64,000 nucleotides of DNA from Symbiodinium natans (GCA_905221605.1 CAJNDS010000601.1:1-64000), one strand, 5' to 3'. Positions 29,691 through 39,695 are shown, numbered from the stretch's first letter. A program made the numbers and translations. Notes: generated from the sequence alone by a model not told the origin.

Positions 29691-30258
29691 GCATATCTCT
29701 GTTGAAGAGTGTATGTGCCTAAAGACGCTAAGTTCTGTAGAACGGCTTGGGGGAAGGCTTTTGTGTTATTTGTGTCTGGGTTCAGGGTTCTGCTTCTATC
29801 GTGGGGTTCAGGGCATCCTGGCGTGGCTCTCTAAACAGGTCGTTGGGGTGTAGCTGTTGACACGTGCCGTGCGTGTTTTTGCATGCTTGCCCTAAACAGA
29901 AGCAGCAAGAGAATCCCTATGCCTCAAAACAATAAAGGAAAATGAGACCCTATGAATACCCCTAAACCTTGAAGTCCTGTGGCATTCTTCTGTTGGCTCC
30001 GAGATATTCTTTAACACTCGCAGCTCCGGGCCGGACCTCCCTGACAAGTCCCAAGCACTGGAGCTGAATGCTCTAAACCAAGGGTTTAGGGTTTAGGGTT
30101 TAATCTCGAAAACCTGGACCCCTGAGCCCCGAATTTTGCTAAGGCTTAAGGCTTTGGGAGGGGGGTGGGGCTTGGAAGGGTTAAGGGGTGCGAAGGGCAG
30201 GAGTTTTGGGGGACTACGGCTTTTAAGGGTTGAGGGTTTAGGGTTGACGGTTGCTCAG

Positions 30259-30350
30259 GAAAGGCTCGGGGACCTGTTGTCCAGTCTTCGAATCTTTCTC
30301 ATCCGGAATCCGAGGCAAAGGCAACTCGCCCGGAGCTCAGTCACTGGAGG
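30259..30350 (+). CDS. exon-like segment
   Basis: Acceptor GGTTGCTCAG and donor GTGTCTG. It reads ERLGDLLSSLRIFLIRNPRQ then RQLARSSVTGG. Product unknown. Confidence 0.65.
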
Positions 30351-30623
30351 GTGTCTGTCCACCTTTTGTCAACATTGATCCACGGGTGTGGAGTTCGCAT
30401 AGGCTCCAAACTTCAAGGGACATGCTATGCACTAATTATTGGGATCATCCTGCGCCATACATGTAACCACAAATCAGTGTCGCCTATGGTTCTTTCTGCA
30501 GCTGCCTTGTCAAGGCCATTGGCATGTCACAGCTACTTTCTACCAGGACAAAAACTTTGTATCACTGTCCCCAGCAGCAGGAGCTTTATGCAGACACTGA
30601 GTTTTTTTGCACGCCCACCAGAA

Positions 30624-30656
30624 AAAAAGAAAAAAAAAAAAAAAAAAAAAAAAACA
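30624..30656 (+). repeat. A-rich run (poly-A like)
   Basis: GAAAAAAAGAAAAAAAA... about 33 nt. It could be the tail of a retroposed sequence. No source gene recognised. Confidence 0.8.
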
Positions 30657-30958
30657 GGCTGATGAACTGCGCTAGCCGTTCTATCTCTCCTTGATAGTGG
30701 AGGTTCCCCACCTTTGGTATCTACTGGTGGGGCCCATGGGCCCAGAATCACAAAACCTCAATACAGGGGCGGATATGAAAATATTTGTTTGGTTTTTAGT
30801 GCCCCCCAGTCCCTAGGTAGTCCTTAAAAGGCCATCAAGAATCCAATTTTTTGTAGGGCCCCCCAAATCTACCCTGGTCAAGTCAAACCCGTGCGAACCC
30901 GAACTTCTCAGCCAAGGCTGGAGCTCACTTTCTCCTCCTCGCGCTTTTCCCGCGACAG

Positions 30959-30985
30959 CTTCGCTGCGTCCCCAGATGCCACAAG
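30959..30985 (+). CDS. 27-nt exon candidate
   Basis: A strong polypyrimidine tract ending CGCGACAG precedes it and GTGATT follows. Nine codons: LRCVPRCHK. Confidence 0.4.
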
Positions 30986-31312
30986 GTGATTCGGGGCTGA
31001 GGGGTTCAGGCCGGACTCAGGAGGTTTTGGGTTCCCCAAGCCCTAAACCCCGAAACCCCAAAATCAAACCGTTTTGTTTTCAATGGGTCTCATTCAGGAA
31101 CATCTTCCCACTTGGTTTAGAGGCCGAACCAAGTTGCGGATTTCAGGACCCTGGCTTCAGCACGCTGATTTAGGGGAGTTTAGGGGGTATAAGCCTTAGA
31201 GACCCTACAAGAAACCCTTCTACCCTCTACACCCCCATAAACCCACAAGTTCCCTGTACCCTAAACCCTAAACCCTAAACCCTAAACCCTCTCTGATCCC
31301 TTCGGCCCCAAG

Positions 31313-31410
31313 CCCATGCCTCAAAACGGGGGCCAGGGCGCCCCGAGTTCCGCGTACGGGATCCTCTGCCACCCGTGCTCCCACACGGCCCAAGACAGGA
31401 GCACGGACCC
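31313..31410 (+). CDS. exon-like segment, Cys/His-containing
   Basis: After CCCCAAG it reads PMPQNGGQGAPSSAYGILCH then PCSHTAQDRSTDPQ with very high G/C3. The right boundary is uncertain. CCCTAAA repeats lie upstream. Confidence 0.55.
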
Positions 31411-31533
31411 CCAAACCCGAACCCTAGGTAACACCCAATGAAATAATGTCAACCCCCCCCCCAAGAAGAATCCAAATCCATTCCCTCGACCCCTGACCCC
31501 AGATCAAGAGATCAAGAGAAAGACCATGCCAAG

Positions 31534-31608
31534 ACCGAGGTGATCCAGAACATGGAGGGCACCAATTTTTTGAAGGATTGCGAAGTGGCCACCCTGGCAG
31601 AACTGGGC
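31534..31608 (+). CDS. clear 75-nt exon
   Basis: Acceptor CATGCCAAG and donor GTAGAT. Exactly 25 codons in phase 0: TEVIQNMEGTNFLKDCEVAT then LAELG. The frame is also open upstream (DQEKDHAK), so the exon may begin earlier. Confidence 0.7.
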
Positions 31609-31739
31609 GTAGATTTAAGGCGATTCGAATTCTGCACCTACACTTCACGCCTGATATTTTGGTGGGCCTACACCCTGCCATTGTCAGCTGTTGGCTTGGG
31701 CGTAGGGTTCAGGGTTTGCTGGCTGAGGTGAGTCTTCAC

Positions 31740-32600
31740 GAAACGTACAGTAACTGCGGTAGCATAGCATCAAGCAGAGCTTCGAGCATAGCAGCCAGAA
31801 TAAGTAGAGACCTTAGATCCTTATGTGTTCTCGCCGTCGTTGAAGGGTACAGGCTTCAATTCTGGTTGAGGATCCTGCTGCTACTCTACCCTAGAACTCC
31901 TTACGGGACTCTTCATATACATGTAAGAAAAAAAAGGAAGCTACTGTGCGTATGTCTATATACATATATAATATTGACAGATAGGGGGCCCGCTTTGCTT
32001 GGCGGGCTGCCAGGTGAACGAACACCGCTTTGCCCTCCACCGCCAGATCACACCGCGATGTCAGGCTGGACGGCCATCCACCACAGCAAGGGAAGCCATA
32101 CTGTGGAGGCCCCCCCCAAAAGCCCCCCAAAAACTGAGGGATGTAGATAACATAGTAGGAAATGTAGGGCAAGTAGATAGCATAGTAGGAAATGTAGTGC
32201 AAGGGCCTGGCGACCACTTCTGGGGGACTCCCATGTGATCCTTGAGTGTGCGAGACCTTAGGGCACGGCTCCACCCCGCCGTTCAGCTCATTCAGTCCCA
32301 GAATTTAATGGTTAAAGTTTGAGATGGTTCCAAAGGAATCCAAGAACCGGCCTCTCGAACATCTTCTGAAATGATGTCCTCAAACCCGTCTGACATGTTT
32401 CTGCGCACGCGGTTTCGGTACCCGCGGTCGTGTTGAAGGGTAAACTGCAGAGCCTGAGATCAAGATGTTTGACACAGGTGGAATTAGGGAGCTCAGTCTT
32501 CGATGGCGAGCACAGCTCGGTGAAGACTTGTGGCAACCGGGCAAAGCTTCAATGATCACAGGCTCAAGCTTGATGGAGGAAACGCGTTGGCCAGCGAGGT
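31740..32600. other. region upstream of the DUF4336 gene
   Basis: Frames are open on both strands without clear composition support. A 29-nt motif (GATAACATAGTAGGAAATGTA-like) is tandemly repeated at about 32146-32200. No telomeric arrays occur from about 31.8 to 34.9 kb, an unusually repeat-poor island around the gene. Confidence 0.5.
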
Positions 32601-32618
32601 CATAGCTAATCAGCAACT

Positions 32619-32640
32619 AGGCTGTTAATTTATTTTCCAG
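32619..32640 (+). promoter_or_regulatory. probable 5' splice-acceptor (trans-splice) site
   Basis: CTGTTAATTTATTTTCCAG lies 4 bases before the start codon of the DUF4336 gene. In dinoflagellates such a pyrimidine-rich tract plus AG just upstream of the ATG would receive the spliced leader (established for the group; its use here is inferred). Confidence 0.5.
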
Positions 32641-32644
32641 AGCT

Positions 32645-33827
32645 ATGCTTGTCGTGGCGCTGCTGCATGTCCTTTGTGTGCAGGCATGGGCTGACCCAGC
32701 GAGCCACTGGCCTTGGCCAGCTTTCAAGCCGTTGGAGGGCGGCAGTGTCTTTGAGTATGTGGCCCTGCAAGACGCCCAAATGCACAACGGGACCTTCAGG
32801 TCACTGCTCGCAGCCATCAAAGATCCCCAGGCGCAGGCAAAGTACCGGGAGATTGACGCCCAGTGGCAGGCAGGGCAGCTGGCCGTACCGTGCGTCTGGT
32901 CTCGCCGGATGGGGCTTGTGAAGCTCGCAGATGGTGTCCTCGTGTACTCACCGGTGGAGTTGTTGCCTGACGTGAGGTCGGCTTTACAACGGCTTGGCGG
33001 CGTGACGACCATTGTGCTACCCAATCGTGAGCACGCGATTCACTGGGAGAGCTGGAACAGGGCTTGGCCCAACGCCCACGTGATTCTCCCTCAGGGAATC
33101 CATCTCCCCAGTTGGGCAAATCCGCTGGAGGTGGGTCCAGGAGCGATCCCTGAGGCAGTGAAGAAGATCTTGCAGGATTTTAGCATCGAGGTCATTGGCC
33201 AGACAGGCTTTCCAGAAGTGGTCCTGCAGCACCAGAGCTCTGGGACGCTGCTCACCTCAGACTTTGTCTACTTTGGCTCTAAGGATAAGAAGGACATGAG
33301 TGGCCGGCCGCAAGTTGGTGCATGCACAGACCTCTACTACGATGCCTTCGTGCGCCCGGGCCCGTCGGACGTGCTGCTGCCAACATACCGCCTGGGGCTC
33401 TCAGAGGTGGACAAGAGGAACATTTCTCAGAGCTTGCAGCGCATCCTAGCCTGGGGCCCGCGCCAGATCTTGAGCGCCCATGCTGGCAGGGTCTCAAGCG
33501 GTGGAAAGGACGAGGCTGCCGCCATCTTGAAAGGATCCTGGAGCTGGTGCGAGACTCAGGTGGCTGAACCCACGCTTCTGATGTTGTGAGTTGTGAGTTG
33601 CAATAGGGCGTACGTCCCGATGACTTCCACAGGTGGCAGACAAGATTTCAGTGCCAGAGGAAAAAGGGCTGAGCAATTCAGCGCATGTGATCCGTAAAGA
33701 GCAACCCATTTTCGCTGTGGAAGTTGATGCTGAGTCGTACTGTCAGCCGGGCAAGACATGCGTGCCTGATGTAAAGTACTGGATACAAGATGGTGTAAAC
33801 TTCAACGCCCGAGAACCCGAATCCTGA
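32645..33827 (+). CDS. secreted DUF4336 (MBL-fold-like) protein, two exons
   Basis: Exon 1 (32645-33559, 305 codons) begins with a signal peptide (MLVVALLHVLCVQAWA, cleavage likely after AWA). It carries the DUF4336 hallmarks: a V-L-P-N-R-E-H-x-x-H-W-E-S-W motif (REHAIHWESWNRAWPNAHVI, about residues 127-146), a DFVY segment near residue 205, and a C-terminal LSAHAG motif. DUF4336 proteins occur in plants, algae and bacteria and are distantly related to metallo-beta-lactamases; no enzymatic activity is established. A plain reading stops at 33589. I prefer splicing of a 73-nt GT-AG intron (33560-33632) whose two ends share CAGGTGGC, giving a further 64 codons (VADKISVPEEKGLSNSAHVI...AREPES) to TGA at 33825-33827 and 369 residues in all. 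The unspliced 314-residue form is the alternative. Confidence 0.8.
33560..33632 (+). other. 73-nt intron with direct-repeat ends
   Basis: ACTCAG|GTGGCTG at the donor and TTCCACAG|GTGGCAG at the acceptor. The 8-mer CAGGTGGC spans both boundaries. Phase 0 on both sides. Confidence 0.6.
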
Positions 33828-33845
33828 ATTTGCAAGCTTAACAGT

Positions 33846-33935
33846 CTACAATATAGGGGTAATAATATTCCCTCACGGTCCCTTTGTAATTATACTAATA
33901 ACCCTCCGAACCCCTATTCTAATTGTTCAGGCGCC
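33846..33935 (+). mobile_element. element family I, copy 1
   Basis: GGTCCCTTTGTAATTATA and CCCCTATTCTAATTGTTCAG also occur in the copy at 55436-55535, and CTATTCTTATTATTCAGGC(T)CCTATCG at 7950-7992. Its 3' end looks like a branch point plus acceptor (TTCTAATTGTTCAG). Confidence 0.65.
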
Positions 33936-33962
33936 TAGATGATATCCTCCTAGCCGCCACAG

Positions 33963-34026
33963 GACTTTGATGACGTGGGCATCGCGGGCTTCATCTGCAC
34001 GCAGTGCGAGCACGCGCTTACGGACG
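33963..34026 (+). CDS. clear 64-nt exon with CxxC
   Basis: Acceptor CCGCCACAG and donor GTGATC. It reads DFDDVGIAGFICTQCEHALT then D. The CTQC pair followed by H suggests a zinc-binding or redox site. It is not obviously part of the DUF4336 gene. Confidence 0.7.
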
Positions 34027-34054
34027 GTGATCGCCCCCCAACATCCCCATACTC

Positions 34055-34170
34055 TTACTGTTGGTTAGTAGGGAATGAGGGAATGCGGTACCCTATACAA
34101 TCCCTTGAAGGGTATTTATAGGGGATTTAGGGTACCTCATTCCCTCATTCCTACTAACCAACAGCAAGGA
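34055..34170. mobile_element. element family H, best copy
   Basis: CTGTTGGTTAGTAGGGAATG and CATTCCTACTAACCAACAG are perfect inverted termini, with GAGGGAAT/ATTCCCTC inside. Confidence 0.85.
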
Positions 34171-34369
34171 AAACCGCTGGTCAGTTCAATACTGATTTAA
34201 TTTCAGTTCTCGAAGAGGACGTTGGTCGATGTCGTTTTTTGTGTGCATCACACTCAAGTTCTGTGCGTTCCAAGCTCATGTTTGTTGATGTCGACCGGTC
34301 ATTTCGAAAATACGAAATAGTAGGAAATATTCATTTCAGGGTACTGATTAAATGTTTGTATGGCGAGAG

Positions 34370-34900
34370 AGAGAGAGATCTTCCTTCTGCAGTGCTTTGA
34401 AAGGGTTCTGCTTCGCCTCGCAAATGCCGGCACGCACAGGACATGATTTTCTTCCTGACGAATTCGCACCACTGGCGCCAGGCACCAGCGACCTAGGCAT
34501 AAACTTCAAACCCCACACCCTGAAGCCCCCCCCCCCCCCCCCCTAAAACCCCACTAGTCTGAAATTAGGCAAGCATGCAACAGATGCCCCCTAAGCTTTA
34601 AAACCCTCCAGCATGAAACACATCCCCAAAACCCACTACAACCCCTCCGTAGAAACCCTCAAAATCTCAAAACAGGATCCCTAGAAACCCTCCGAAACAC
34701 CCTCAAACAACTCAAAGAAAAACAAGATGAAACCCTAAACCCCAAACCATCAAACAACTCAAAACATGTTTTTTAGAAAGCATCACTTCACTTCACGGGC
34801 CTCTTGCGTAGTCAAGTCCGACGATCCCTATAAACCCCAAAGAAATCATAAAACACCCTAGAAGCCATTAACAAAAACAACTTCGACCCTAAAAACGCAG
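34370..34900. other. intron-like stretch, no gene seen
   Basis: Contains poly-C (34529-34543) and several AAACCCT-like decayed units (GAAACCCTC, AAAACCCAC). Frames are short. Confidence 0.5.
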
Positions 34901-35010
34901 GATGCTGGCTCGGTCCCCGACCCCCTCAGCGAGCCCTGGCTGGCGCTCCCCGCACGGCAGCACGCCGGGGGGCTCGGCGCTTTGGGCGACCGGCGACTCA
35001 GATTTTGAGG
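34901..35010 (+). CDS. exon-like segment, Ser/Pro/Gly-rich
   Basis: Acceptor AAAAACGCAG and donor GTTCGT. The stop-free G/C3-rich frame reads MLARSPTPSASPGWRSPHGS then TPGGSALWATGDSDFEG, resembling a disordered linker. Confidence 0.5.
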
Positions 35011-35011
35011 G

Positions 35012-35110
35012 TTCGTTAGGGTTTAGGGGTAAGGGTTTAGGGTTTAGGGTGTAGGGTTTGGGGGTTAGGGTTTAGGGTTTAGGCTTTAGGGTTTATGGTT
35101 TAGGCTTTGG
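35012..35110 (+). repeat. TTTAGGG-derived run
   Basis: Eight or more intact or near-intact heptamers start at the preceding exon's donor. Confidence 0.85.
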
Positions 35111-35651
35111 GGGAGTGAGGGGCTTACAGGGTTTAGGGGTTAAGGGTTCAGGTCTCAGGTTTAGAGTCTAGGATTCGCAAAGCGGGGGGGGGGGGGGGTG
35201 TGCTTTTTGCAGTCAAGGGCTTGTAGGGTTCAGGGTTTCAGCAACAAAGGGTTTTGAGCTCAAGTGTCGTTAGGGGTCTAGGGTTCAGGCTTTAGGGTTA
35301 GAGGCTACACTGGGACTTTACGAGAGGCTTATGCAGGGTTTACTGCGCGGCTGGGTGAGTATGTCTGCTTGACCACGGCGATGGTCTTGGAGCCCTTGAA
35401 AATGGAGATGCGATCCTAAACCCTGAACCCTAAACCCTAAACCCCCTTAGAGTCCGGAAATCTTGGGCCCAGCTCCGCACCCTTCACCGAAGAAGAAGCA
35501 CCATGACCCCTTGCTCAAACATGTGCTCCACCCCACGTCATAAGGTTAGGTTCCCCCCTTGCACTCTATGCACACCATCCTTGTGTGAAGTAAACTGAAT
35601 CCCTCAGCTCTTCAGCTCATGTACCCTAAACCCTAAACCCAAATCCCTAAG

Positions 35652-35708
35652 GAGTCTCCTCTAGAGTCATTCATCGCAGAATTTGTTGAGACGCAACTAG
35701 CCCGTGAG
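35652..35708 (+). CDS. clear 57-nt exon, joins in phase to next
   Basis: Acceptor CCCTAAG and donor GTGGCA. Exactly 19 codons: ESPLESFIAEFVETQLARE. A 72-nt GT-AG intron (35709-35780) separates it from the next exon, also phase 0. Confidence 0.8.
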
Positions 35709-35780
35709 GTGGCAAAAAACCTTATATAAGCCCTCCCTAAACCCTACACCCTTAACCGGTGCCACCAGGTCTCTCACCAG

Positions 35781-35853
35781 ATGAAGTACATTGACGCAAG
35801 CTTCAAGCTCTTCCACGAGCTTGTGAAGCGAACGGAGTCTGGAACGCACTCCG
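35781..35853 (+). CDS. clear 73-nt exon
   Basis: Acceptor CTCTCACCAG and donor GTGTGAGG. It reads MKYIDASFKLFHELVKRTES then GTHS. Joined to the preceding exon it makes one helical, charged segment. Product not recognised. Confidence 0.8.
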
Positions 35854-35960
35854 GTGTGAGGGCATCCAGAGGGCCTAAAGTTGAAGGTATCGCCGCTCCT
35901 ATTGGAGGGCCTAGTTAGCTGGAACGGGTATGTTGGGCATTTTCTTCTCTAAGTGTAGAC

Positions 35961-36075
35961 GTGGAGGTTCCTGTGTAGTTATAAGGAGGGTTAGAAGTAG
36001 GGTATCTATACTTATAACCTTACTCAGGGCACTTACAACCCTACGTTAAAAAACTTCCCATGAACCTTCGAGTAA
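35961..36075. mobile_element. palindromic element family B
   Basis: GGAGGTTCCTGTGTAGTTAT and TTCCCATGAACCTTCGAGTA, with AGTAGGGTATCTATACTTAT inside. Confidence 0.8.
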
Positions 36076-36250
36076 GGGTTATAAGGGCAAGAATGGGTGC
36101 TTCTTCGGCTCCTGTATTCGCATGGGGGCTTGGACAGGGCTTGCGGGGCTGATTTTTCATTGCCCGGGCTTTCAGCCACCAGCTCAACCCGAATCCTGCT
36201 TTTTGGTAGAGTTGCCCTCCCGTCGTCACTTGCAGGCTTGGGGTTTAGCG

Positions 36251-36364
36251 TTGTACTTGGAGGTGCAAAGGTTGTTATAAGTAGGGTGAGAAATACCCTG
36301 AATAAGGGTATAGCTAGAGTTGCTTGTAACCCCACTTATGACCACCCATGAACCTCCACGTAGG
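36251..36364. mobile_element. palindromic element family B
   Basis: GTACTTGGAGGTGCAAAGG and CCACCCATGAACCTCCACGTA. The left end includes GT and the CTTGGAGG arm. Confidence 0.8.
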
Positions 36365-36369
36365 GTTTG

Positions 36370-36840
36370 GGGCTCTCCATGTGCCCAGGATATTCTGGTC
36401 ATCGGGGATGTGAGGTCGGCATGAGCGACGGAGAGAGCCAAAGGAGGAAGTTTAGGGTGGTAGGGTTTAGGGTGAAGGGTTTAGGGGCACCCAGGCGAGG
36501 ATGCTTGCAAGCCTGCTGCAAATGGGTTGGAAGGAGGGTACGTTGGTACCTTTGTTAAATTGTTAAAGGAAGCTAGTGCCCTGAAGGGGACCCTAATCCT
36601 GGTCCAGGTTCTTAAAGTGGGGGCGGGTGCGGTGTCAGGGCGAGTTTTTCCCGAACCTTACACTGTTCTGGTTTAGGGTTGAGGATTTAAGGTATACACA
36701 AAAGGGTTCAGTCCTAGTCCGAGTACCGAGAACCAGCCGCACTTAACCAGGACTCTTTGGTAACCCCAGACCCTTAACCCCCAGCCCCAACCACTCCACC
36801 CACCTGGACTCCCTCTACCGCAAAAAAGTAGATGAAGGTG
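36370..36840. other. intron-like stretch
   Basis: A small frame (MSDGESQRRK) lies before TTTAGGG at 36450, too short to call. The rest shows decayed telomeric units only. Confidence 0.4.
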
Positions 36841-36841
36841 G

Positions 36842-36956
36842 ACCTACTCGTGGGTAGCTATACATCGGGTTTTTAAGTAGCGCGACTGAAGACATGCTTC
36901 CTTCTTTAGCGTACTGTTTAACCTGCTTTCAACTACCCCCAAACCTTCAAGTTTGA
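36842..36956. mobile_element. diverged family B element
   Basis: CTACTCGTGGGTAGCTATAC on the left and CTACCCCCAAACCTTCAAG on the right. Confidence 0.6.
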
Positions 36957-36996
36957 CTATCGCAGCACTTTATAAGTTCCTGTTTTTAGGAGCCCC

Positions 36997-37074
36997 AAAC
37001 CCTAAACCCTAAACCCTAAACCCTAAACCCTAAACCCTAAACCCTAAACCCTAAACTAACCCTAAACCCTAAAC
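36997..37074 (-). repeat. (CCCTAAA)n array
   Basis: About ten heptamers, one interrupted. Confidence 0.95.
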
Positions 37075-37115
37075 AGACTCTTAAGCCCTAGAGCTTGAAG
37101 CTTCCGCCTGTGCAG

Positions 37116-37181
37116 ATGGGGCCGTCGGGCTGCCAAGATGGAGTCCAAGATGCATGCGCGAGAGGCGCGCCTGCGCAAGGG
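37116..37181 (+). CDS. exon-like segment, highly basic
   Basis: Acceptor CGCCTGTGCAG and donor GTGTGTTG. It reads WGRRAAKMESKMHAREARLR then K, a charged helix. Confidence 0.6.
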
Positions 37182-37527
37182 GTGTGTTGCCCAAATGTCC
37201 TGACAAGCCTACTTCGAAGGTCCAAGGGCTGCTTAAGGTTTAGGGTTTAGGGTTTAGGCCCTGCTTTCAGGTGTTGCGGGCAGCCTCAGTCCGTGCTTAA
37301 AAAGGGTTTAGGCGGGTTTAGAGGGGGTAGGGTTTAGGCTCTAGGGTTTAGGGTTTAGAGGGCTTCTGCTTCCTTCCCTCCTTTCAGCAAGTCGGGTTGG
37401 CATGTGCAGGCATGCATGAGGTGCTTACGCACGCCGTGGTTTTCGAACCGCTTGCGGCGATGAAGCAAGATCCTCTCGCTAGACACAGGCTTTTTCTCTA
37501 CATTCGGATGTTTTTTGTTGCAAGAAG

Positions 37528-37590
37528 CCCCCTCCCCCTCCCCCTCCCCCTCCCCCTCCCCCTCCCCCCCCCTCCCCCCCCTCCCCCACT
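37528..37590. repeat. (CCCCCT)n pyrimidine tract
   Basis: CCCCCT hexamers, then longer C runs. The proline-rich frames here are artefacts. Confidence 0.95.
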
Positions 37591-37702
37591 TATAGTAAGC
37601 GCAGATAAAATTGGTTAACAAGTGCCATGAACCCCCAAGTAGCATTCGCATCCCTAATGCATGGCCAGAATCCCTATGCAGGTAGTTTACGGTTTGGGTT
37701 CA

Positions 37703-37898
37703 GGCCCCCTCCCCGCCCTCTCCCCCCCCCCCCCCTCCCCCCCCCCTCCCCCCCCCCCTCCCCCCCCCCCCCTTCCCCCCCCCCCTCCCCCCCCCCCTCC
37801 CCCCCCCCTCCCCCCCCCCCCTCCCCCCCCCCCCCTCCCCTCCCCCCCCCTCCCCCCCCTCCCCCCCCCCCCTCCCCCCCCCCCCCCCCCCCCCCCCT
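37703..37898. repeat. 200-nt C-rich/T-interrupted pyrimidine tract
   Basis: Almost pure C with single Ts every 7-14 nt, ending in about 25 uninterrupted Cs. It gives poly-Pro and poly-Gly frames that should not be called genes. Capable of i-motif/G-quadruplex formation. Confidence 0.95.
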
Positions 37899-38079
37899 CA
37901 TTCCTGAACCACCAAAAAACAATCTACCTCGTCTCGTCTCCCAAGCTGCGACAACCTCCCCTCCTCCCCCCGGGAGTGAACGAAGTTGCCCTAAACTCTA
38001 AAACCCACACCCGAAGCCCTAGACCTTATAAACCCTAAGTTAAGCCCTGCGCCCGAAGCCACGAAACCTCTCAACCCAG

Positions 38080-38141
38080 CTTTGCAAAAGGCCCTGGCCT
38101 CAAGCGTGGACAGCCTCGCGGAAGTCGAAGCATGGGAGGAG
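38080..38141 (+). CDS. clear exon, acidic helix
   Basis: Acceptor CTCAACCCAG and donor GTGATG. It reads LQKALASSVDSLAEVEAWEE with high G/C3. Confidence 0.8.
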
Positions 38142-38648
38142 GTGATGAAAGGCTCTGAGGGTTTAAAGGGTTTAGGGTTTGGGTTCCTGGTGCAGGCCTT
38201 TGGGATTTAGGACTTAACGTGGTTAGAAGTTTGGCCCTGACCTTTTGGGGTTTTTGGTTTGGGGCGTTGCAGAACCAAAGTGTGCAAAGCAGCCGCATCC
38301 CGTGGTCGTTTCGACAGGCATGGTCGCAACGATGAAGACAAGATGTCCGCGACCAAGTTTCTAGGGATCTGGCACCCTGAGCCCTATATACAAACCCTGT
38401 AAGCCTTGCAAACCTTACCGTGGCCGTACAAGCCCTATGAAAACCCTGCAAACCCTAAACCATTGGCCCTCTAGACTCTAAACCCAAGAAACCCTATAAG
38501 CCCTAAACCCTAATCGGATTCCCTTGATCCTCGAGGCAAGTGGGGCTGTCAGCTCGTAGCCTTCAGCTGAGACAGCTACATGAAGGTTCATGGGAATTGT
38601 TTGGATGTATAGGTGGTTTAGGGTTAGGGGTTAGAGTTTAGGATTAAG

Positions 38649-38741
38649 GACTACTTGAAGGTTTATGGCTGTGAAGTACGTGGGGTTATAAGTAGGGTAA
38701 CACTAGGTATCTCAGACTGCCCAGCAACCTTCAAGTAGGAC
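38649..38741. mobile_element. family B element
   Basis: TACTTGAAGGTTTATGGCTG and CAACCTTCAAGTAGG, with a diverged second left arm at 38580. Confidence 0.7.
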
Positions 38742-38749
38742 CTGTTTGT

Positions 38750-38835
38750 AGGGTTGAGGTTCCACTGTAATAAGTCCCTTTAAACCAAAAAGGGTACCCG
38801 TTCTATGCCCAGGTGACTCTTGGGTCATGAGCTCA
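38750..38835 (+). mobile_element. element family G
   Basis: GAGGTTCC(C)...CCTTTAAACCAAAAAGGGTACCC...CCCAGGTGACTCTTGGGTC is shared in order with 40108-40195 and 43205-43285. Confidence 0.6.
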
Positions 38836-39076
38836 TGAACCCCCCTCCCCCTGGCATTCCGAAACCCCGCACAACAACCGTAAACCCACGTTTGTTGCTT
38901 CTCCCCAAAATCCTGACACCCTAAACCCCAAACCCTAAACCCCATTCCTGCACAAGGGAAAAGAGATACCATTATCCCTAAGCCCTAAACCCCAAACCCT
39001 AAACCCTAAACCTCAAACCTCAAACCTAACCACTAAAGCCCTAAACCCTCAAAACCCCAAGCTCCGAGGCTTAAAG

Positions 39077-39168
39077 CTCTTGGTCCGCCTTTGGCTCTGC
39101 ACCTTCCTGGGCATCCGGAAGATCGAGAGCTACTTCCACAAACGTGGCTGGCTGGTGCCGCGCTCGGG
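39077..39168 (+). CDS. clear 92-nt exon
   Basis: Acceptor CTTAAAG and donor GTTTAGGG. It reads LLVRLWLCTFLGIRKIESYF then HKRGWLVPRS with strong G/C3. Aromatic and basic, possibly near a membrane. Product unknown. Confidence 0.8.
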
Positions 39169-39196
39169 GTTTAGGGTTTAGGGCTTCTGAGGGCTT

Positions 39197-39322
39197 GTAC
39201 TTGAAGGTTCATGGGTAGCTATACGTAGGGTTAGAATAGTACCCTAAACAAGGCTATGACCAGTTGCAACTAGAGTTACCCTACTTCTTCGCCCTTGCTG
39301 ATTACCCATTAACCTCCACGTA
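39197..39322. mobile_element. palindromic element family B
   Basis: GTACTTGAAGGTTCATGGGTA and TTACCCATTAACCTCCACGTA. Confidence 0.8.
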
Positions 39323-39695
39323 ACGGTTCCTGGGAAGCATTTAGGGTTCCGGGTTTATGTCACGAAAAGTTGGGTTCTGGGTGCATTTTCTGACCGAGTG
39401 GTTTCGGGAGGCAAATTTGAGGTTGAGATGTGGTGTCTTCAAGGCCTAAGCATTGGTGGACCTGCATCCTCCAAGGCCCTCAACCCTAAACCCCAAACCC
39501 TAAACCCTAAACCCCAGACCCTAAACCCTAAACCCTAAACCGCCGCCCCCAAGCAGCTTCTGGGTGCAGGGCTTGGGGTTTAGGGTTGTTGGCAGTGTGT
39601 TTTGGTTGTTGGGGTAGCTCCGAACGATGGTACCCAGAAGGGACCCTATTTTCACAACGACTCCCATGTCTTGTGGGCCGGCTGGCTTCCACAAG

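Noticed and set aside
30929-30976. Minus-strand exon candidate (KLSREKREEEK with GTGAGC donor)
   Set aside because: The same bases form a strong + strand pyrimidine tract and acceptor for a 27-nt exon, and all other exon-like segments are on +. Not fully excluded.
32559-32570. GGCTCAAGC upstream of the DUF4336 gene as a spliced-leader relict
   Set aside because: Only 8 nt match and the preceding bases do not fit; expected by chance.
37627-38038. Proline-rich 124-125 codon frames
   Set aside because: Products of the C-rich tract. The real coding-like segment here begins at 38080 in another context.
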